Source of the DNA: Candidatus Nanohalarchaeota archaeon
Lineage (GTDB): Archaea > EX4484-52 > B79-G9
Length of the DNA stretch: 10,390 bases
Direction: 5' to 3'
Assembly: GCA_017610525.1 (NCBI GenBank)
Contig: JAFCBW010000043.1
Span: 1-10,390 of the forward strand
In this document: positions 1 through 6,381 of the stretch, one piece after another
How the letters are laid out: each line of letters starts with the position of its first letter
Position numbering within the stretch: the first letter of the stretch is position 1
Translations under genes and position numbers: made by a program
The notes under the pieces: model-generated
Seen by the model: the letters and a program-made list of their open reading frames with translations, nothing else
Databases searched by the model: none
Told to the model about the DNA's origin: nothing

Positions 1-675
1 GAAATAGTCCTCGCAGAAGAACCAGGCGCCGCCATCCAGAAATGGAGAACTATCTTCAAAATACCACAGCGCGAACTTGCACAGGAAATGAGCCTCATGC
101 CTTCAGTAATATCCGACTACGAATCAGGCAGGAGAAAATCCCCTGGAGTCGCAATGATAAAAAAAATAGTTAACTCCCTCATGAAAATCGACAAAACAAA
201 CGGCAACACAATAACAAAAGAATTCAACAACCTCTACTCAAACGAAACCCTGTCAGACGCAATACTGGACATCTGCGAAACAACAAAACCATACACACTC
301 AAAGACATCACAACATACGTCGACGGAAAACTAATCAACGAAGAAACCGAACCACAAAAACCACTATACGGCTACACAATCATAGACTCACTAAAAGCAA
401 TAATCGAACTATCCCCAAAAGAGCTCGTAAAACTCTATGGCATGACAACAGAACGCGCACTCATATTCACAAAAGTCGAACGCGGAAGATCCCCCCTAAT
501 CGCCATAAAAGTAACAAACCTAAAACCCGGCGCAGTAATATTTCATGGCCCAAAAGAAATAGACAAACTAGCCCAGAGAATCGCAAAAGTAGAAAAAATC
601 CCACTCATCATCTCCCAATTTGAAACAACAGACCAACTCATAGACAGCCTGAAAACAAACATAAAACCTGCATAA
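1..675 (+). CDS. XRE-type HTH transcriptional regulator, COG1709-like (5' end missing)
   Basis: Probable DNA-binding transcription regulator. The reading frame is open from the first base, so the gene starts upstream of the window; the first ATG (88) lies inside the HTH and is not the start. Codons 20-48 give a Cro/C1-type helix-turn-helix, with IPQRELAQEM as first helix and PSVISDYESGRRKSPG as recognition helix and following turn. The C-terminal half holds YGYTIIDSLKAI, YGMTTERALIFTKVERGRSP and LKPGAVIFHGPKEIDKLA, an arrangement I recall from the archaeal COG1709 regulators; that assignment is from memory. Its target and ligand are unknown. Codons favour A and C at third positions, as in other plus-strand genes here. 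It points toward the candidate origin, with no clear T-run terminator after its stop. Confidence 0.85.
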   Translation, partial: EIVLAEEPGAAIQKWRTIFKIPQRELAQEMSLMPSVISDYESGRRKSPGVAMIKKIVNSLMKIDKTNGNTITKEFNNLYSNETLSDAILDICETTKPYTLKDITTYVDGKLINEETEPQKPLYGYTIIDSLKAIIELSPKELVKLYGMTTERALIFTKVERGRSPLIAIKVTNLKPGAVIFHGPKEIDKLAQRIAKVEKIPLIISQFETTDQLIDSLKTNIKPA

Positions 676-810
676 CAACCCAACATAATTCATCTACACA
701 CAACCCAATACAAACAAAACCCTAAAAAACAAACAAAACCAATATCACATTCCCAAAAACACACAATCACCGTTTAAAATTAACACCATCAACGATTTAC
801 TATTAACCCC

Positions 811-832
811 TACCCCTCTATTTCCACTGCAA
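811..832 (-). promoter_or_regulatory. Origin recognition box ORB1
   Basis: Read on the minus strand this is TTGCAGTGGAAA followed by TAGA and GGGGTA. It matches the archaeal ORB pattern TTCCAGTGGAAA-N4-GGGGT at nearly all conserved positions, including the G-string recognised by the winged-helix domain of Orc1/Cdc6. Its G-string points away from the A/T tract. Confidence 0.75.
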
Positions 833-943
833 CACAAGTTAATAATAAATCACCAACAAACATTGAAAATAATACAATCCCACCACAAATTTCCACGACT
901 TCTCATGAAATTACCTTATTCTTTATATGTTCAGCATATTGAT

Positions 944-1057
944 TATCATTCACTAAACAACCACAATAACACCATTATTAAACCACATTGACACAATCAA
1001 TATCATTCATAACTTTCATCCTCATTCATCATTACCAAATTCATCAATATCACTCAT
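944..1057 (+). repeat. Three spaced copies of TATCAYTCAY (iteron-like)
   Basis: The 10-mers TATCATTCAC (944-953), TATCATTCAT (1001-1010) and TATCACTCAT (1048-1057) lie just left of the A/T tract. The last two belong to a 14-bp direct repeat beginning TCAA (997-1010 and 1044-1057, one mismatch). Spacings are 57 and 47 bp. In sequence this poor in G, chance recurrence of A/T/C words is a real alternative. Confidence 0.4.
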
Positions 1058-1064
1058 CAATATT

Positions 1065-1138
1065 GTTTATTATTACTATTATTATTATTATATTATAATA
1101 TATAATAATATAATATATATATATATAACATAATAATA
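1065..1138. other. A/T tract, probable DNA unwinding element
   Basis: The stretch is built of TTA/ATT triplet and TA dinucleotide repeats. Positions 1081-1140 contain no G and only two C. It sits between ORB1 and ORB2, whose G-strings both point outward from it, as expected for the site where an Orc1/Cdc6-bound origin first melts. Confidence 0.65.
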
Positions 1139-1167
1139 ACAAAAAACAGAACAACAACAAACACAAC

Positions 1168-1189
1168 TTCCATACGAAATCAAGGGGTG
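1168..1189 (+). promoter_or_regulatory. Origin recognition box ORB2
   Basis: TTCCATACGAAA, then TCAA, then GGGGTG. It has the same spacing from TTCCA to GGGGT as ORB1 and ORB3. Its G-string also forms a small GGGG-TGAG-CCCC palindrome (1184-1195). It lies about 30 bp right of the A/T tract. Confidence 0.75.
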
Positions 1190-1207
1190 AGCCCCAAAAT
1201 CTCAAAC

Positions 1208-1229
1208 AACCCCTACACTTCCTATGGAA
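1208..1229 (-). promoter_or_regulatory. Origin recognition box ORB3
   Basis: On the minus strand this reads TTCCATAGGAAG, then TGTA, then GGGGTT, the closest of the three to the dyad form TTCCANNGGAA-N5-GGGGT. It faces ORB2, with 22 nt between the two G-strings. Such an inverted pair could seat two Orc1/Cdc6 molecules head to head. Confidence 0.75.
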
Positions 1230-1263
1230 CATACCCTGACTTCTCATAGAAACTAATATAAAC

Positions 1264-1281
1264 CTTCATTTCCTATAGAAA
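1264..1281 (-). promoter_or_regulatory. Possible mini-ORB without G-string
   Basis: On the minus strand this reads TTTCTATAGGAAATGAAG, resembling the dyad half of an ORB (TTCCAGTGGAAATGAA) but lacking GGGGT. A related word, TTCTCATAGAAAC, lies at 1241-1253. Both are weaker than the three full ORBs. Confidence 0.35.
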
Positions 1282-1470
1282 CACACTAAATAATACAATA
1301 CCAAAACTTCACATCATATATACCAAACCAAAAACACAAAAATTTCTACCACATAAAAAAAACCCAAAACACACACAACATAACCTAATATCATCCACCA
1401 AACCAACAAAACACCAATACATTCCCAAACAATCAAACAACAAAAACCAAACAACAAAAGACCTGATACC

Positions 1471-2682
1471 ATGTCTCAAAAAACAATACAAGACCTCTTC
1501 AGCGACTATATGGAGAAAGAGCCAATATTCTCAAACAAAAAAGCACTCACAATATCCTACACCCCGGAAGACGTTCCCCACAGAGACGACCAGATAAACC
1601 AGCTAGGCCTGATCCTTGCACCTGCCCTGAAAAATGACCGCCCCTCAAACGTATTCATCTACGGCGCCACAGGCACAGGAAAGACACTCATAACAACATA
1701 CGTCACAAACCAGTTGGAGATAGCAGCAAAAAAAGCAGAATCAGACCTCCACGTAATGTACGTAAACTGCAAAATGAAACGGGTCGCAGACACAGAATAC
1801 CGGCTCTTGGCCCACCTTGCAAACATACTTGGAAAAGAAGTACCTGCAACAGGATTACCCACAGATCACGTTTACAAGATATTCTTCGACGCCCTTGAAG
1901 AGCGCAAAGGCGTAGTCATATTAATAATAGACGAGATAGATGCACTCATATCAAAAGTAGGCGACGAGCTACTATACAACCTCACCCGCATAAACCAGGA
2001 ACTCCAGAACATAAAAATATCAATAATAGGCATCTCAAACAACCTTTCATTCACAGACTACATGGACGCGAGAGTAAAATCCGCCCTATCAGAAGAAGAG
2101 CTCGTATTTCCACCCTACAACGCAGTACAATTGCAGGACATCCTCCTCACCCGCGCGAAAATAGCCTTCAGTGAAGACAAAATAAAAGAAGGAGTACTCT
2201 CCAAATGCGCAGCACTCGCAGCCCAGGAACACGGCGACGCCAGGCGCGCCCTCGACCTCCTAAGAGTCGCAGGCGAACTGACAGAAAGAAACAACGACAC
2301 AGAAATAACAGAAAAGCACGTAGACATGGCAGAATCCAAAGTAGACATGGACCGCATAATGGAAGTCGTAAAGACCCAGCCCAAACAATCAAAAGCAGTC
2401 ATATGCAGCATATTCACACTCCTTGACGGCACCAGCAAAGAAAAAATACTCACAGGCGAAGTCTATGACACATATAAAAACATATGCTCACAAATATCAT
2501 TAAAACCCCTGACACAACGGCGCATATCAGACATAATAACCGAACTCGACATGCTAAGCATAATAAGCGCCAAAGTCATCTCAAAAGGCAGGTACGGCCG
2601 CACCCGCGAGATAGGGATAGCAATCTCAAAAGACATCCACAGCCGTATAATGGACTACCTGAAAAAAGAATTTTACCTCTAA
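1471..2682 (+). CDS. cdc6: Orc1/Cdc6 family replication initiator (AAA+ ATPase)
   Basis: Binds origin recognition boxes, opens the origin and helps load the MCM helicase. The 403-residue length is typical of archaeal Orc1/Cdc6. In order: N-terminal YTPEDVPHRDDQINQL with PSNVFIYGATGTGKT (Walker A GATGTGKT, 65-72), Walker B LIIDEID (151-157), sensor 1 IGISNN (186-191), RVKSAL (201-206, position of the arginine finger), sensor 2 GDARRALDLLR (255-265), and a C-terminal winged helix from about 300 with GRYGRTREIGI (373-383). All ATPase residues look intact. The ATG at 1471 fits the family's N terminus; a weak CTGA lies 4 nt upstream. A TATA-like CATATATA at 1315-1322 would give a long leader, so the promoter is uncertain. 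The origin elements lie directly upstream, and a small membrane-protein gene follows after 11 nt. Confidence 0.96.
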   Translation: MSQKTIQDLFSDYMEKEPIFSNKKALTISYTPEDVPHRDDQINQLGLILAPALKNDRPSNVFIYGATGTGKTLITTYVTNQLEIAAKKAESDLHVMYVNCKMKRVADTEYRLLAHLANILGKEVPATGLPTDHVYKIFFDALEERKGVVILIIDEIDALISKVGDELLYNLTRINQELQNIKISIIGISNNLSFTDYMDARVKSALSEEELVFPPYNAVQLQDILLTRAKIAFSEDKIKEGVLSKCAALAAQEHGDARRALDLLRVAGELTERNNDTEITEKHVDMAESKVDMDRIMEVVKTQPKQSKAVICSIFTLLDGTSKEKILTGEVYDTYKNICSQISLKPLTQRRISDIITELDMLSIISAKVISKGRYGRTREIGIAISKDIHSRIMDYLKKEFYL

Positions 2683-2693
2683 GCGTGACCTCT

Positions 2694-3086
2694 ATGCATC
2701 AAAAAATAATAGAAAAGATAAGGCACATCCAAAAAGACACCCGGAAAATCAAAGACACAGAACTCAAGCATCACATGGGATCAGAACTATACTCACTACA
2801 ATTCATGGTCCAGAACAGCATAAAACGTGAATTCTCGTACTTCAGGCACATAACCCTAACAATCGCAGGCGCAACCGGCGTGATACTCTTCTGGCGCGGC
2901 ATCTACGAACTCAGTTCCCAAAATGCATTCCTCAAAGACCCACACCTATCCCTTGTAACCGGCCTGATTATCCTTGCCATCACGGGCCTCTTATCAAAAG
3001 AATTCATAACCGTACCGGCAAAAGCCACATATAGTCAAACCACACAACCATCGCTTGAAATCCCTTCTTCATACCAGAAACAATAA
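2694..3086 (+). CDS. Small two-helix membrane protein with FWRG motif, downstream of cdc6
   Basis: A 130-residue protein of unknown function. The start is set by GTGA (2685-2688) exactly 5 nt before ATG 2694; the frame is open further upstream but overlaps cdc6. Residues 1-50 are charged and probably helical or coiled coil (KIIEKIRHIQKDTRKIKD). Two hydrophobic segments follow, about 53-73 (containing VILFWRGIYEL) and 86-101, then KEF and a polar tail with SQTTQPSLEIPSSYQKQ. The core resembles the 73-residue protein at the end of the hydrogenase cluster: VIxFWRG, an LS pair, a G-L-x-x-L segment and a closing T/S-KE. Spacing of 11 nt after cdc6 suggests cotranscription with it. Its role is not known; a link to replication would be inference from position only. 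Confidence 0.82.
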   Translation: MHQKIIEKIRHIQKDTRKIKDTELKHHMGSELYSLQFMVQNSIKREFSYFRHITLTIAGATGVILFWRGIYELSSQNAFLKDPHLSLVTGLIILAITGLLSKEFITVPAKATYSQTTQPSLEIPSSYQKQ

Positions 3087-3110
3087 ACCACACATAAACA
3101 AACTGCAAAG

Positions 3111-3119
3111 TATTTAAAC
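3111..3119 (+). promoter_or_regulatory. TATA box for the 3142 gene
   Basis: TATTTAAAC centred 27 nt upstream of ATG 3142. At normal archaeal spacing transcription would start at or next to the A of the ATG, giving a leaderless mRNA. No Shine-Dalgarno site is visible. Confidence 0.65.
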
Positions 3120-3141
3120 AATATGTTACAACAAGCTTAAT

Positions 3142-3534
3142 ATGCCCAGAAAAAAATCTTACAAATGGTTTTTCATTTCTGCGATAATTTATGCAATTTT
3201 AAAAATCGGCGAAAGTTTTATCGTAACAATCCCGGTAATGAGTCAAAAATTAGCTCCTATTTTGATTCCAATATCTCTGGCCTGGTTAATATTATCGATT
3301 GTTTTACTGGTTAAATTCATCAGGAATAAATTGCCATGGACCTACTTAGTGTTGCCAATCTATTATATTGCAGATTTTATTTTATCTTTCATACTTGCAA
3401 TTATAGTTGGAATTTCCGCAATACTCAATGGAATTACTGATCCTTTGAGTGGAGCATCTTGGATAATATATATTACAACTATTGGTGCAATATTTGAAAT
3501 AGGATATTCCATTTTCATGTTGACCAGAAAATAA
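3142..3534 (+). CDS. Four-helix membrane protein of unknown function, atypical composition
   Basis: 130 residues with a basic N terminus (PRKKSYK) and four hydrophobic segments at roughly 9-31, 38-58, 67-92 and 104-126, then a short basic end (TRK). I recognise no family. Start ATG 3142 is supported by a TATA box 27 nt upstream. Codons often end in T and G roughly equals C (for example 11 G and 11 C at 3301-3360), whereas neighbouring plus-strand genes are A/C-rich with few G. That suggests recent acquisition or insertion between the cdc6 pair and the hydrogenase cluster. A T6 run follows its stop codon. It could be an orphan membrane protein carried with mobile DNA; nothing in it shows a mobility function. 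Confidence 0.75.
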   Translation: MPRKKSYKWFFISAIIYAILKIGESFIVTIPVMSQKLAPILIPISLAWLILSIVLLVKFIRNKLPWTYLVLPIYYIADFILSFILAIIVGISAILNGITDPLSGASWIIYITTIGAIFEIGYSIFMLTRK

Positions 3535-3537
3535 ATT

Positions 3538-3542
3538 AAAAA
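3538..3542 (-). terminator. Possible terminator for the hydrogenase cluster
   Basis: On the minus strand this is a T5 run about 60 nt after the stop of the last cluster gene. Archaeal termination often needs only a short T tract. The evidence is weak. Confidence 0.3.
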
Positions 3543-3558
3543 CTACTCCTGATTCTTG

Positions 3559-3564
3559 TTTTTT
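3559..3564 (+). terminator. T-run terminator after the 3142 gene
   Basis: Six consecutive T about 25 nt after the stop codon, in the gap between two convergent genes. Such T runs are otherwise rare on the plus strand of this window. Confidence 0.45.
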
Positions 3565-3599
3565 AATCCTATATTAAATATGTTAATTAACTTTCTCTC

Positions 3600-3821
3600 C
3601 TAAACCAATTCTTTAGTCGCATAATGAGTCACAACAAGAACACCAAGCCCCATAACAATAGAACTCCAAAAACTCAACTCCACATTACCAGGAAACAGAT
3701 ACAAATTAAGAAGCCCCCACACACCTCTCCAGAACGAAATAACCGCAAAACCAACAACAACAGCAAAAATCACCTGATGCTCACGCTTCATCTTCTTTAA
3801 ACGCTCAATCATCTCAATCAT
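3600..3821 (-). CDS. Small two-helix membrane protein with FWRG motif, last gene of hydrogenase cluster
   Basis: 73 residues: a charged N terminus (IERLKKMKREH), a first membrane segment about 17-38 containing VISFWRGVWGLL, the loop YLFPGNVE, a second segment about 50-66, and the end ATKELV. It overlaps the ferredoxin-like gene by 4 nt (ATGA), so translation is probably coupled. A second ATG at 3812 has AGGGG 10 nt upstream and may be the true start. The protein is a shorter paralogue of the one at 2694-3086. It belongs to no hydrogenase subunit family I know; tight coupling suggests a small accessory or membrane-anchoring role in the complex, which is inference. Confidence 0.82.
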   Translation of the reverse strand: MIEMIERLKKMKREHQVIFAVVVGFAVISFWRGVWGLLNLYLFPGNVELSFWSSIVMGLGVLVVTHYATKELV

Positions 3822-4144
3822 CCCCTGAAAACAAACCTACCCTTATCAACCTCAGCAAGCTCAAACTCCGTCCCAAGCACAAGACACTTGGTAGGACACA
3901 CCTCAGCGCACTGCTCGCAAAAAAGGCACTTACCGATATCCACACTCCACTCCTTCTTCTCACGGTCAACACTGATCGCATTCGACGGGCAATACCGCGC
4001 ACACAACCCGCAATACACACACTTCTCCTTATCATACACATGCTTCCCGCGAAGCCTGGAAGGAATAGCCGGCCTCTCCTTTGGATACTTCTGCGTAAAC
4101 GGCTTCTTCAAAACATTTTTCAAACATTCAATAGTCAACTTCAT
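3818..4144 (-). CDS. mbhN: NuoI-like 2x[4Fe-4S] ferredoxin subunit of group 4 hydrogenase
   Basis: Electron-transfer subunit that would carry electrons from reduced ferredoxin toward the catalytic core on the cytoplasmic side of the membrane. 108 residues, close to the size of EchF/MbhN-type subunits. Two clusters are complete: C42-x2-C45-x2-C48-x3-C52-P and C73-x2-C76-x2-C79-x3-C83-P. The N terminus (FTQKYPKERP, SRLRGKHVYD) is typical of NuoI/MbhN proteins. It starts 3 nt after the mbhM stop and overlaps the next gene by 4 nt. No strong Shine-Dalgarno site is seen (TAGG 2 nt upstream of the ATG), so coupling to mbhM is likely. The symbol follows gene order; EchF would be an equivalent name. 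Confidence 0.9.
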   Translation of the reverse strand: MKLTIECLKNVLKKPFTQKYPKERPAIPSRLRGKHVYDKEKCVYCGLCARYCPSNAISVDREKKEWSVDIGKCLFCEQCAEVCPTKCLVLGTEFELAEVDKGRFVFRG

Positions 4145-4147
4145 AGC

Positions 4148-5095
4148 CTACAACCCCGCGGGAACAAGAATAACCCGTATCAAATCAACACCAGCCACAA
4201 TCGCAAGCAGCCAGTAAAACTCAAGAATATGGTCAATCCGCAGCCGCGCCATAACAACCCTCAAGACAGTCAACACAACCAAAAACCCGAAAGTCTTCGC
4301 AATAAACACAGGAAGCGTACCAGCCCCACCGAGAAACAACGCAACAGCAAGCCCCATAACAACAAACCCCTTAATGATATGCGCAGCCTCAATCATCCCA
4401 AGCCCTGCACCCGAATACTCAGCACTATACCCCCCCGCAAGCTCCTGGTGCGCCCCCGGCGTATGAAACGGCGGCATCTCAATCTTCCCTACAAGCGTCA
4501 AAAGAAACACAACCCCTGCAAGCGGATACAACTGAATCAGCCACACATTATTCACCTGGAAACCATTGATGGCACTCACACTAAGATAATCCACACCACC
4601 AAAACCCATAAGCGCAATAATCGGTACAAGCACAGAGACAATAAACGGAACCTCATAAGCAATCATCTGCGTAATCCCCCTGATAGCCCCCATAACCCCA
4701 AACGGGTTAGAAGACGAAAATCCCGCCATATAAACAGCAGCCGACGAAAGCGCAAGAAAATAAATAAGCAAAATAATCCCACCAGCCCCATCCAGCACAG
4801 CAGCCCCACCCATAGGAACCATAAGCCCTGCAACAACGCAAGCCACAACCCCCACAACAGGCCACATATTATAGCCCGCCCGCGCCTCATCCGGCACAAT
4901 ACTCTCCTTAGAGAACCACTTGATAACATCATACACCGGCTGCACAATCGGCGGACCCATCCTGTTCTGCATCCGCGCCGCAAGCTTGCGCAAAATCCCT
5001 GAATACAAAAGACTGACAACTAAAATAAACAAAAGCCCTGGGTAGACAAGAACTTCAAACAACATAGACACATATACAGTCATAGGCATAAACAT
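4148..5095 (-). CDS. mbhM: NuoH-like membrane subunit of group 4 hydrogenase
   Basis: Integral membrane subunit that anchors the hydrophilic module and takes part in ion translocation. The protein is about 315 residues with roughly eight hydrophobic segments. Family signatures are clear: RK-x2-AR-x-Q-x-R-x-GPP near 36-49, then QP-x2-D-x2-K and KE; R-x3-Q-x3-YE-x-PF in the middle; KIEMPPFHTPGAHQEL (about 204-219) and EYSG (226-229). I chose ATG 5095 because a TATA box (5119-5125, minus) lies 27 nt upstream, predicting a leaderless mRNA. The frame stays open to 5158, but that start would place the promoter inside the gene; ATGs at 5089, 5083 and 5065 are alternatives. The 117-nt gap after mbhL and the separate promoter suggest it can be expressed apart from mbhKL. 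Confidence 0.92.
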   Translation of the reverse strand: MFMPMTVYVSMLFEVLVYPGLLFILVVSLLYSGILRKLAARMQNRMGPPIVQPVYDVIKWFSKESIVPDEARAGYNMWPVVGVVACVVAGLMVPMGGAAVLDGAGGIILLIYFLALSSAAVYMAGFSSSNPFGVMGAIRGITQMIAYEVPFIVSVLVPIIALMGFGGVDYLSVSAINGFQVNNVWLIQLYPLAGVVFLLTLVGKIEMPPFHTPGAHQELAGGYSAEYSGAGLGMIEAAHIIKGFVVMGLAVALFLGGAGTLPVFIAKTFGFLVVLTVLRVVMARLRIDHILEFYWLLAIVAGVDLIRVILVPAGL

Positions 5096-5116
5096 AACTA
5101 AACTATAGGCAAACCC

Positions 5117-5130
5117 AGTATATATGTTTT
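5117..5130 (-). promoter_or_regulatory. Internal TATA promoter before mbhM
   Basis: On the minus strand AAAACATATATACT precedes ATG 5095 by 27 nt from the TATA centre. This would give a second, leaderless transcript covering mbhM, mbhN and the small membrane protein. Confidence 0.55.
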
Positions 5131-5211
5131 TGATTGAATATATGGTATGGCCCGCCAACCAAAAAGCTTATGATTCCCCAATTTACACCAATATCCTATG
5201 ATTTTCGAGAA

Positions 5212-6381
5212 TCACACCCTCTCAATCTTCCTGAAATACGTCCCGTCAACAATCTTCTTATCCCCCTTATTGACATCAAGCAGCGCAACCCTGTCAGTAC
5301 ACGCGAAACATGGGTCAATAGCCGCAACAATGATCGGCAGATCAGCAAGCTGCTGCCCAATCAACGTAGGCTTCAGCGTAAGGATATTAGAATAAGTAGG
5401 CGTCCTGATCCTCACTCGCTCAGGCATATCACTCCCGTTCGACCGCGCATAATAAAAAAGCTCGCCCCTCGGCGCCTCAACTCTCGCAACATCCTCATTT
5501 TCAGAAATATTAGGCGCAACCTTCACCCGTATATCCCCCTTAGGCATCTTAGAGACACACTGCTTGATAATAGACGCAGCCACCTTCAACTCCCCCAACC
5601 GGACAATCGCCTTAGCCTGCACATCCCCCTTCTTGGCGACCACCGGCTCCCACTCAACATCACCATATGCAGCATAACCCTCCCTTCGAATATCATAATC
5701 AAAACCGCACGCTCTAAGCACAGGCCCCACAGCCGAAAACTTCTCAGCATCCGCACGGCTAAGCGCCCCTACCCCCTCGGTCCTTGCGCGAATAACTTTA
5801 TCACTCAAAAACACATCAGCATAATAATCAGCACGCTTAGAGACAACATCCATAACCTTCACAAGCTGGGGCATAATATCCGAAGAAATATCCCTCCGAA
5901 CCCCCCCGATAGTACTCATCCCATAATTCACCCTGTTCCCGCTAATCTGCTCAAGCAGATCCATAACATACTCACGGTCCTTCCACGCACTCATAAAAAC
6001 AGTATCTATCCCGATCTCATAACCCGCAACACCAGCCCAAAGAAGATGCGAATGCAGCCTCTCAAGCTCAAGAATGATAGTCCTGATATACTTAGCCCTG
6101 GGAGGCAATTCCACATCACCAATAAGATTCTCAATCGCCATAGAATACGCACAAGTATGTGACCCCGAACAGATCCCGCACATCCTTTCCGCAACAAAGA
6201 TATTCTGCACATAATTCCTGTCCTGCATAAGCCTCTCAATACCGCGATGAATATACCCAAGCTGAATATCAACATCAACGATAGTCTCCCCGTCAACCGA
6301 AACCTTAAGGTATTCTGGCTCAATCAGCGCAGGATGTTGCGGTCCAATCGGAATCGTAGTATTCTTCTTCATATCAATCAT
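5212..6381 (-). CDS. mbhL: NuoD-like catalytic large subunit of group 4 [NiFe] hydrogenase
   Basis: Carries the NiFe site that reduces protons to H2 or the reverse. 389 residues. Both nickel-binding pairs are present: RMC68GIC71SGSH near the N terminus and DPC358FAC361TDR near the C terminus. NuoD/FpoD subunits of respiratory complex I and the Mbx/Mbs proteins lack a full set of these cysteines, so this should be a true hydrogenase. Other family marks are PIGPQHPAL (11-19), LGYIHRGIE (41-49), ELERLHSHLLW (105-115) and VEAPRGELFYY (301-311). A 25-residue tail follows the last Cys pair region; whether a protease trims it cannot be told. It overlaps mbhK by 4 nt (ATGA). ATG 6372 has GGCGGGG 8 nt upstream and could be the real start. 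Confidence 0.95.
   Translation of the reverse strand: MIDMKKNTTIPIGPQHPALIEPEYLKVSVDGETIVDVDIQLGYIHRGIERLMQDRNYVQNIFVAERMCGICSGSHTCAYSMAIENLIGDVELPPRAKYIRTIILELERLHSHLLWAGVAGYEIGIDTVFMSAWKDREYVMDLLEQISGNRVNYGMSTIGGVRRDISSDIMPQLVKVMDVVSKRADYYADVFLSDKVIRARTEGVGALSRADAEKFSAVGPVLRACGFDYDIRREGYAAYGDVEWEPVVAKKGDVQAKAIVRLGELKVAASIIKQCVSKMPKGDIRVKVAPNISENEDVARVEAPRGELFYYARSNGSDMPERVRIRTPTYSNILTLKPTLIGQQLADLPIIVAAIDPCFACTDRVALLDVNKGDKKIVDGTYFRKIERV

Larger units (their letters stand above)
676..1470. other. oriC: Candidate chromosomal replication origin (oriC) next to cdc6
   Basis: This 795-bp stretch has no convincing gene. It contains three ORB-like elements with identical internal spacing (811-832 minus, 1168-1189 plus, 1208-1229 minus), a nearly pure A/T tract at 1065-1138, short iterated motifs at 944-1057, and the orc1/cdc6 gene immediately downstream. 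In archaea, Orc1/Cdc6 commonly binds ORBs flanking an AT-rich unwinding element beside its own gene, so the arrangement fits an origin. Hand counting gives about 13 G against 116 C at 661-1140 and 3 G in 1261-1470. Origin activity is inferred; the elements themselves are seen. Confidence 0.8.

Noticed and set aside
944..1057. CRISPR array in the origin region
   Set aside because: Repeats are only 10-14 bp, with uneven spacing and no palindromic repeat unit or cas genes.
1184..1195. GGGG-TGAG-CCCC palindrome as a terminator or RNA hairpin
   Set aside because: The G-string is explained as part of ORB2, no T run follows and no gene ends nearby.
1050..1247. Minus-strand open frame of 65 codons across the A/T tract
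   Set aside because: It is a product of the A/T repeats (runs of Ile, Tyr and Leu) and runs through two ORBs; no coding character.
4040..5002. Plus-strand open frame of 320 codons opposite mbhM and mbhN
   Set aside because: It is rich in Arg, His, Asn and Pro, as expected for the complement of membrane-protein codons, while the minus strand encodes clear hydrogenase subunits.
5134..6162. Plus-strand open frame of 342 codons opposite mbhL
   Set aside because: Same shadow effect; the minus strand carries both NiFe cysteine motifs.
5212..6381. Complex I-type NuoD/FpoD subunit instead of a hydrogenase
   Set aside because: Both CxxC pairs (68/71 and 358/361) are intact, which complex I subunits lack.
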